A DNA stretch of 64,000 nt from Paragorgia papillata (Eukaryota > Cnidaria > Anthozoa > Scleralcyonacea > Coralliidae): assembly GCA_035771165.1 (NCBI GenBank), contig JAWNZC010000025.1, positions 4,313,501-4,377,500 of the forward strand, in the 5' to 3' direction. Of this stretch, positions 57,401 through 64,000 are shown in pieces; position 1 is the first letter of the stretch; each line of letters opens with the position of its first letter. A program made the translations under genes and the position numbers. A model generated the notes under the pieces. That model was given only the letters and a program-made list of their open reading frames with translations. It had not been told where the DNA came from and searched no databases.

Positions 57401-59725
57401 TTTTTTCAACTCGCCTAGCCGGGTAACTCGGCTCCATATAAACAGGCCCTAAGTGGCGTTGTATAAAGAACGAGTACAGTGTTTAGATTACTCTAGGGAC
57501 GACAAATTATTCATTCTCTTCTTCAACAAAAGTCAGTGTCAACTGTTACGTGTCATTAAATAAAGTTGTTTACTTTACTTCACTTCACTTCACTTTACTT
57601 TACTTTCTTCTTCGTTTCACAACTAGAATTATTTTGTTTAAGGCACGCGTGCGTCTCTGATCTTCCAAAGACTTTCTAAATCTTTCAACTAATGCAAGGA
57701 TTTGTGAATAACCCAACCTCTTGATTAACTCTAGTTATTTTTTGTGCTTATTTGTTTTTAGACTTCCCATTACTCCAGCAGTCGTACGAGAACCCAAGGC
57801 TGGTGAAAGGTTTGTGTACCTCAGCGTGTTCTATCACATTGAAAGACTGAAAGACGCTTATAGCTGACATGGATTTCGTCAATTAACTTGGCAAAAACGC
57901 CTGATATGCATGATGTTGATGTCTGAGTAATGTTTTCTTGATGTTTTTTTATATTTTGTTGATGTTTTCCTAGGCTACGTTTTCTTAATGTTTTGTTAAT
58001 GTTTTCTCTTAATGTTTTCCAGAATCATGTCGATGTGTGGTTCTCCTCTCGCTAACCCAGCTGGTCCTAATCTTGGCACAGCAGTATTTATTCCTCTAAA
58101 AGGTGGAAAGGTGAGTACATGTACACTTGTGCTATCATGCATGTGTTACTCTCAATAAAGAAAGTCGCTTTTAGTATACAATATCCATTATCGTATTCTT
58201 GTTGTTTCCAGACCATACAACTTTCCGTCCACGATAAATCGTCATCAATTAATGAACTCGACGTCGTCAATGACAACGTAGCTTTGCACAACATCCAACT
58301 TCTTCAGGTAAATGTCGCATTTTTAGAAATCTGTTTTTTTATAGCGAGCAACTTAAAATGCCTAAGAAATGAAAAAATATAGAAATAAACTTAAATTTTT
58401 GAGATTCGCTTGATGTGGAAATTTAAATTCTTGACGTCACCCGTGCATAATGACTTTACAGTATAGCTAAGGCTCTGAAGCAGATTGACAGTCCAATCGC
58501 ATCGAAAAACGTCAATCCGAGCACATGTTTACATGGAGAATCCGATCTGCTTGGAACATTGTTTTCATTTTGGAACACTATTTCCTGTCCTTCTCTCAAT
58601 GTCTGCCATATTTAGCACGACACGCACCAACTTCACTCATGCGTATCAAGTCATTTTCAAGTCAAACCGTGTTTACATGAATCAGATTGGAGACATTCAA
58701 GCCAATCCACTCCACTGGGTGGATTGAATCTCAAGTCAATCCACTCCACTGCGTGGATTGACTTCAGCCATTCGTTTCGATCAGATCGAAAACTTTCAAT
58801 CTTCTTCATGTAAACACAACAAGGAGAAACAACATGCGAGATTTGACTTGAACACTCAATCCACTTCATGTAAACACAACAAGGAGAAACAACATGCGAG
58901 ATTTGACTTGAACACTCAATCCGCTTCATGTAAACACAACAAGGAGAAACAACATGCGAGATTTGACTTGAACACTCAATCCACTTCATGTAAACACAAC
59001 AAGGAAAAACAACATGCGAGATTTGACTTGAATACTCAATCCACTTCATGAAACACAACAAGGAGAAACAACATGCGAGATTTGACTTGAACACTCAATC
59101 CACTTCATGGAAACACAACAAGGAGAAACAACATGCGAGATTTGACTTGAACACTCAATCCACTTCATGGAAACACAACAAGGAGAAACAACATGCGAGA
59201 TTTGACTTGAACACTCAATCCACTTCATGGAAACACAACAAGGGAGAAACAACATGCGAGATTTGACTTGAACACTCAAATCCACTTCATGGAAACACAA
59301 CAAGGGGAAACAACATGCGAGATTTGACTTGAACACTCAATCCACTTCACGTAACACACACGAAACAACATGCGAGATTTTGACTTGAACACTCATCCAC
59401 TTCACGTAAACACAACAGGGCAACATGCGAGATTTGACTTGAACACTCAATCCACTTAGTACAACATGCAACACTCAAATTCACTGAACTTGTAATGCAT
59501 ACTTATATTTAGTAACACGTGGGGATACGATGTATAACGTTGGTTTCCTTAATTTTTTTCCACTTTCCATTTCATAGACACTTAAAATAGTTATTTCTTG
59601 AAGATTTAGCAAACGAGAAATATAATAAAATTAAAAATTTGTGCTAAAAGCCTAAAATTATTTTCTTATTCTTCTTGAAGGAAAAGTTGTCAATGTTGTT
59701 GAAGATGCCCAAGAACCTGAAATGA
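51422..59725 (+). CDS. CDCA8: Borealin (CDCA8), chromosomal passenger complex subunit, 310 aa
   Basis: Borealin, with survivin and INCENP, targets Aurora B to centromeres and the midzone. Exons: 51422-51578, 52292-52386, 52992-53025, 53391-53428, 53813-53859, 53963-54000, 54134-54153, 55185-55250, 56031-56089, 56604-56705, 57762-57809, 58023-58110, 58212-58307, 59681-59725. Phases are consistent and sum to 310 residues; human has 280. The N-terminus is basic (MAPRRKRTTAGARKGR). Residues about 38-84 are the helical part that should bundle with survivin and INCENP (ISVYIKDYEFQ, KSLISNIYKNVVLKLPK). A Ser/Thr/Lys-rich middle follows, then TPFITPKFDPRLPITPA and AGERIMSMCGSPLANPAGPN, which match the TPRFDSR and AGERIYNISGNGSPLA region of vertebrates. 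The C-terminal dimer domain contains TIQLSVHDKSSSINELD. Exon 7 is only 20 bases. Confidence 0.93.
52590..52930 (-). mobile_element. 5S-rRNA-derived SINE
   Basis: On minus, GGGTTAATACTTGGATAGGT and TGACCATTTGGGAACAG closely follow the internal promoter part of 5S rRNA (GGTTAGTACTTGGATGGGTGACC in the gene). Upstream is GGGGAGCACGGGTGGCGCAT, and downstream an unrelated body with GTTTTCCTCCCTCCGCAAAA. That is the structure of SINE3-type elements. In borealin intron 2. Confidence 0.8.
54360..54475. repeat. ATA-rich low-complexity tract
   Basis: AATAATAT and (AAT)n runs in borealin intron 7; nothing else is seen there. Confidence 0.8.
54585..55035. mobile_element. Foldback MITE with arms of about 150 bases
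   Basis: AAGTTTGTTTAATTTGAAAG..GAGATGGTCTCTGACGTCAG is matched inverted by CTGACATCAGAGACCATCTC..CTTTCAAATTAGACAAACTT. The arms have drifted, suggesting age. In borealin intron 7. Confidence 0.85.
55325..55565 (+). mobile_element. SINE copy related to 25800-26385
   Basis: Shares CACCTTGGCCGCATGTGAG, GACTCTACCAAACACCACAG, GTTTCCTCCTGTAGTAACAC and AATGAGGAATGGTCCTTACT with the earlier SINE, but has a single tail unit. In borealin intron 8. Confidence 0.75.
55570..55890. mobile_element. Foldback element, GGGCAATACGGGCAACA arms
   Basis: Starts near AGTGGGGCAATACGGGCAAC and ends with CCGTGTTACTTCACCTTAA. It contains inverted copies of TTGCAAGTTGCAA and AACATTGTCACGCAACAA / TTGTTGCCTGACAATGTT. 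In borealin intron 8. Confidence 0.65.
56336..56454. mobile_element. Short foldback, AAGGTACGTTTGACGTCATT arms
   Basis: CTTATAAAGGTACGTTTGACGTCATTTGAACACGAAAGAAG is matched inverted by the segment ending GTGCCTTTATAAG, about 40 bases per arm. In borealin intron 9. Confidence 0.88.
57218..57452. mobile_element. MITE with TAA duplication, GGGTCTGTTTATATGGAG ends
   Basis: Element 57221-57449 (229 bp) begins GGGTCTGTTTATATGGAGCC and ends GGCTCCATATAAACAGGCCC, with TAA at 57218-57220 and 57450-57452. The duplication fits a PIF/Harbinger type. In borealin intron 10. A related GGGCCTGTTTACATGG end is seen at 16641. Confidence 0.87.
58480..58800. mobile_element. Element with GTTTACATG motifs that seeds the 60-bp satellite
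   Basis: Contains CCAATCGCATCGAAAAACGT, CATGTTTACATGGAGAATCC and TTTACATGAATCAGATTGG, plus two copies of AATCCACTCCACTG.GTGGATTGA. Short motifs (TCATGTAAACAC, TCAATCC) are shared with the satellite that begins right after it. Confidence 0.55.
58797..59465 (+). repeat. 60-bp satellite in borealin intron 13
   Basis: About eleven units of AATCCACTTCATGTAAACAC - AACAAGGAGAAACAACATGC - GAGATTTGACTTGAACACTC. Early units are nearly identical at exactly 60 bases; later units lose one base, gain one, or carry deletions (59341-59465). The unit length is divisible by three and gives repetitive frames on both strands; it lies between two borealin exons and is spliced out. Confidence 0.95.
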
Positions 59726-60164
59726 TGTCCACGCAAGCACGTTATATATACCCCGGATGTATTTCCAGAAGGAGAAATCTAATTTTGTAATGCCTTTCCA
59801 GGATCCTGTTCATTTTTATAAAAACTACCCTATTAAAAAAGCGTTGAGTTAAATGAATGTTTAAATAAAAAATATTAACGTTTAAAAAAAGAAACTACAT
59901 CAGTTCCCAATCATGTGTAGAATCTTAACTACAATTCCTTTTATGCTTCTGTTTTCAATAAATCTTTCACAGAATAAAGATTAAAATATTTTATGGACCT
60001 GAACAAGATTGTAGTTTTGCACCTTTGAATATCTCAAATTATAGATCTGCTGTTACTTTTTATATATGTAATTATTATTGTGATTAATTTAGCTGTTGTT
60101 GAAATAAAGTGTGGTATATCTTCTAGTAAAGTGGCTTGAAACGATTGAAGGCTGTTGAAGAGGT

Positions 60165-60940
60165 ATATATATATACCAAATAGTGAAATAAAAGTAGCGT
60201 GCTGCGTAGGCAGTGTTGAAACAATAATCGAAATATAGTAAGGTTAGATATACTGCCGAAACAGAGAACGTAGGAGTCTAATGTTTCGAGCGAAGGCCCT
60301 TCGTCATAGAGAAACGTAAAGAGTGTAAACAAACAACGAGCTTACATAAGAAGGATAATCATGTGACCAAAAATAAGCCAATCAGATAAAAATAAAAACA
60401 AATAAATAATGAGATGCGAAAGACATTTGCTATTCCTACCGTCGATGAGCAAAAAAGGAGGAGGTGTAAAAAGGATGAGCGAGAGTAAAAATGTGAAAAC
60501 ACTGTTTATGTCCGCCCTTGCTAAACAGAAACAACGTCTTCAGAAGTGTTAAATAAAAGAAAAACGTTCGTTGAGTCCGTGAGGATGAATGGTTCCAATG
60601 TTGAAAATGAGACGCTTCAGTTCTTGTAGATATACCAACCTCATCCCCAGGGCGTTTATGCAGAAACATTTTCCCGCCGTTGAAAACATTGAGTCGTCGG
60701 TGCAAGCGAACTTTTGGTCCTTTCAGTGTGCTAACGGTTCTCGCCTCTCGGATGGAATGCAAAATATTACACGTAGCACTGGAGCAGAGCCTTTTTCCAT
60801 TCTCCCAGGCAAAGCCGTCGTATTTTCTTTGGGACGCTTGACAAACCAGTTCTGCTCCTGCTTGACGGGACTTGTTTGCGCATGCGGTTTTGCTCACGCG
60901 TAAGAGCGATGACCACAGTCGAGCCCGCGGTATCAAAATC
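60165..60940 (-). mobile_element. Decayed Penelope-like retroelement, C-terminus and tail
   Basis: On minus, one frame at 60549-60640 ends LKRLIFNIGTIHPHGLNERF and stops soon after. This resembles the end of the GIY-YIG endonuclease region of Penelope-like elements. It is followed by a tail with GACGAAGGGCCTTCGCTCGA and CAACACTGCCTACGCAGCAC, the repeat found at 22420, 26790, 30207 and 30500. Upstream sequence to 60940 is frame-shifted and I cannot read a full protein. Confidence 0.65.
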
Positions 60941-63900
60941 TCCAGACGTTTTCTGTTCGAGAGAATTCCCCCCCGAAGTAAAATAATTTTGAGAACAAAT
61001 CAGAAGTGATAGGTTGTGCTAGCTAAAGAGTTGTATTACTTGTAGAGATCTACGTTCGTTTATCTCCGCACAGAATACAAAAAAATGAATGATATATCAA
61101 CTATCAACGCTAGTGCTGTGCGTGAGTGATTATGGAGATTTTAAAAGTTGTCTAGGTAGTCATCGCGCATGCTCAAATAAAGAAACCACGATTCCGGCAA
61201 AGGAGAGGCAAAAGAATGCTCTGCTCGAAGGTAGACTGTCAGGCCTGTGTCACAGCCCTGACTCAGTAGGAGTAAGGGTTGTGAACACTCGAGGGATTGC
61301 CTGTTCCTACCAGGAGAAGAGAGCTAAATATGTTAATTATTATCATGCAACGCGATCAAATCCGCCGAAACAACATAGGTATACACATATTACAAACCAA
61401 CTACTGACTCTGACTCTCGATTTACCTTGTATTTGTTGCTTGAAACATGTAAAAGTGGGTATAGTGATCACAAAACTACGTCATTATTTTTTGAGGTGAC
61501 ATAAATTATTTCCCCCAAAACTTGGGATTTAATTTATGCAAGAACAAGCAATCGCTCGAGTGTTCACAGACCTTACTCTTACCGGGCTTACCGAGTTAGG
61601 GATGTGACACAGCGGCTACTTGAAGAGTGCTTACGAACATAATTTGAGTCGCGTGATTCTATATTTTCGTATTAAAGCAAAGTATCGCGTTGAACAGTTG
61701 TCACTTGGATTCTAACTAGAGCAATTTAACATAAAAAGATATAATCTAAATGAAGCAATATGATTGAAAACGGAACCCGGCTTTAGGCGGCGGTATTGCG
61801 CTTGCACACGAAGAGCACATGCAGATATTTCAAACATATGGCAATATTTTGCTATTAAGCATGTTGTTTTTTGTACCGCCTGCCGGCGTCGTGTGAAAAA
61901 AACTGTTAAAGTTTAACGACAATTTCCTTTGCAGTTTACTTTGGTATAATTGTTGGTCTGCTGTGGCTGTCCTATTTTATCTTTTTATTGTAATTTCAGC
62001 ATCGTGTTATTGCGAAAACAATATTCCGTGTTTATTGGCAAAAGATCATGCGCGAAAACAACACTACAGACACGACGTCGCGTTGATAAGAAGTTAAAAT
62101 ATACAAAACAACAAACCATGTTCACATCAAAGACTTTCGAACTAGCCCGACATTTAAATTAAGTGTTTGTTTACATGCAATGGATGGCAGTTGAGAGGCT
62201 GGCAAACGAGATATGGCCCTAGCGATTCAACTACAAAGCTCTTTTCCTCTTGATGATGTATATATAGTTTGAAGTTATCATACACGCAAACCAACCTCGT
62301 CAACTGGCTACACGAGTAGCTCACTTTTGTGTAATTTGACGAAATTTTTGCTGTTGCGGGCACACAAGTTATTTTTTTTGTAAACATAGCTATAATCAGT
62401 TATAAAAGTTGGTCTGGTCTTTGATTTTAGAGTTTGTAAACTGGTTCATTCTTCATTCTTGCTGTGCCCGCATAAGCTCTTGTTAATTTCTTGTCAATAC
62501 CCAGAAAACTCTGGAAACCCTCTATAGGTTTGTTTCCCGTCTATACTAAGCTCAGAGTTTTTTTAGTATTAACAACTAAACGACAGCAAGCTTGTACAAC
62601 AAGAACTAACAAACCTTTAGGCTCTACCATATTAAATTGCTGTACAGGCTACACATGCAACACCAAGTTTTCCTTCAGGGTTGATGGGCATGCCAGACAA
62701 AGCACTGTAGATCAGAGTTTCGAAACGTTGGCTCACGAACCGTAACTTTTAAACCTATACATTCAAAAACCTTTAAGCCAAAAACAGTAACGTTAAACTA
62801 TATCTGACAAGGAAAAAGTTGTCATTTTTAGACCGGCTTTAGTGTCGTGCACACGAGCAAATAGATTAATAATAGAATGATTTAAAAAAACTAATTGGTC
62901 TTTCAATCTTCTATAACACAGTCAGGGCTTTAGCTGGGTCGGCTGGTATCCCATGCTGAATACGTCATGATGTGTTTCGATAATAATTTGTTTATATAGT
63001 TTGATATAAAGCATTTCGGCAGGAGGGATAAGCGATGTTTATCCCATATTAAAAATTCGAACAAGAACAATGTTGAGGTATTAATTCAAACACCATTTCC
63101 CCTCAAAAAAACGGTTATAACCTCACAAACTCACACAATTAAGCCCAGAATGTTGCCATATAGCTATGTATACACCTCACCGGGGTTATATCCATCTGGG
63201 GCATATACCCCATCGGGTATAGGTCCAACTGAGGAAATACGCAATTAACTCTTCGCAAATTAACTGCCTAAACAAAATGAAGTTATATTTCACTTTCGTC
63301 CTTTGAATTGAATAAGTTCTCTGTCTTAAATCCTTATTATTTTATATTGGTTGTATTAGTCCAAGAGACATATAAATCTGAAAAACACCCTCGTCTTTTT
63401 AATCCCGGGTGTTTTTGTTTTTTTTGGTTTGATTGCGTGACATTATTTAATTATAAAATAACAATTAAGTTATCATGTCGAAATAGTCACGCGATATTCG
63501 ATTTTGAAGTAAAAAAAACCGAACAATGTCCCATATAGCAAACGAACCTTCCTCAACTGTTCAAAATCTTACTTTTTTAGATTTTAAAACCAGATTAATT
63601 TCGCGCGGGAATTTTAACACGTTTACTAAAAAATCACTGAGGCAGAAGAAAAAGAGAGCGAGGTTTTTAAAAAATGAGTTCTAACTCTTAAATAAGTATA
63701 GGCTCATGTTAGAGTACTGAAGCCATTGGGATGAACGGATATTGAGCAGGAATTGGAAAATCCCCCTAACACTCAATTAGGAAGCCGCCACAATGATGTC
63801 GTGTTGGTGGTTCATTGCGTGACTGGTCCGTCGAGACGAGCGACTGCCAAATTATAATTACGTCACATTATTTCAATGTGAGATTTGATACGGAGACTCG

Positions 63901-64000
63901 TTGGGGCAATATGCAAGATTGTATTGGTACACGGTGTAACTAGATTTTGAATTCCTTCGGATTTGTCAGTATTGTGGTGTGGAACGATGTCAACATCCAT
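60940..64000. other. No gene recognised to the right edge
   Basis: Scattered short frames only. At 61170-61620 ACTCGAG..GTGTCACAG parts (TGTGTCACAGCCCTGACTC against GAGTTAGGGATGTGACACAG) form a diverged foldback. Bases 62660-62760 contain GTTTCGAAACGTTGGCTCAC, possibly another retroelement tail. At the very end a minus frame opens with ATG at 64000; see the rejected items. Confidence 0.5.

Noticed and set aside
58797..59465. CRISPR-like array
   Set aside because: Units are directly adjacent 60-bp copies with no unique spacers, inside an animal gene intron.
60165..60425. Hammerhead ribozyme in the Penelope tail (CTGACGA...CGAAAC)
   Set aside because: Penelope elements can carry hammerheads and the two core boxes are present, but an unpaired extra A follows the first box, and I cannot find stem III with a proper cleavage triplet after GAAA.
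61089..61499. 136-codon plus frame
   Set aside because: No known domain, no splice context, and part of it lies in a diverged foldback.
63866..64000. Minus-strand frame starting with ATG at 64000, 45 codons (VTPCTNTILHIAPTS)
   Set aside because: The LHIA part faintly recalls an ankyrin repeat, but the frame stops quickly, has no supported splice structure, and is at the window edge.

Overview
This is eukaryotic, AT-rich nuclear DNA from an animal, most likely a cnidarian (inferred, perhaps an anthozoan). The reasons are an astacin protease followed by ShK domains, a DDE-type transposase remnant and companion gene of a kind common in cnidarians (recalled, not searched), intron-rich animal genes with GT-AG introns, and a very high density of short foldback transposons and simple repeats. 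Genes were assembled by eye from short exons, checking that intron phases add up. Six gene models close completely or nearly so, which is strong internal support for them.

Layout, left to right: (1) 482-7545, minus, astacin metalloprotease with ShK domains, running off or ending near the left edge; its largest intron holds about 2.8 kb of simple repeat. (2) 7546-10065, no gene recognised. (3) 10070-13019, a DNA transposon with TTAA target duplications and 19-bp inverted repeats, carrying a gutted transposase on plus and a P2X7-C-terminal-like gene on minus. (4) 13302-15783, minus, glutathione S-transferase (233 aa). (5) 16299-27386, plus, TSNAXIP1 homologue (16 exons, one frame break). (6) 27387-29870, hairpin elements and tRNA-derived repeats. 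(7) 29871-33869, minus, ZNRF1/2-type E3 ubiquitin ligase (173 aa). (8) 33870-36200, nested and twin MITEs. (9) 36201-36272, minus, tRNA-Lys(UUU). (10) 36444-38601, plus, AIRIM/C1orf109 homologue (200 aa). (11) 39072-50773, minus, DHX35 RNA helicase (31 exons, 696 aa). (12) 51422-59725, plus, borealin/CDCA8 (14 exons, 310 aa). (13) 60165-60940, minus, decayed Penelope-like retroelement. (14) 60940-64000, no gene recognised.

The host genes are housekeeping or cell-biology genes rather than one pathway: helicase and RNA processing (DHX35), 60S ribosome maturation (AIRIM), chromosomal passenger complex (borealin), ubiquitin ligase (ZNRF), detoxification (GST), a coiled-coil protein (TSNAXIP1) and a secreted protease (astacin). 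Two pairs are head-to-head and probably share promoters: GST/TSNAXIP1 (515 bp apart) and DHX35/borealin (648 bp apart). The second of these intergenic regions contains a tandem duplication that copies the DHX35 start codon region.

The most unusual material is mobile: four hAT-type elements each with a different 8-bp target duplication, two 305-bp Tc1/mariner-type MITE copies side by side, a MITE inserted in a MITE, a 322-bp near-perfect hairpin with TTAA duplications, a 5S-rRNA-derived SINE, tRNA-derived SINEs, a Penelope tail repeat found several times, and a 60-bp satellite. No prokaryotic system, CRISPR array or rRNA operon is present.
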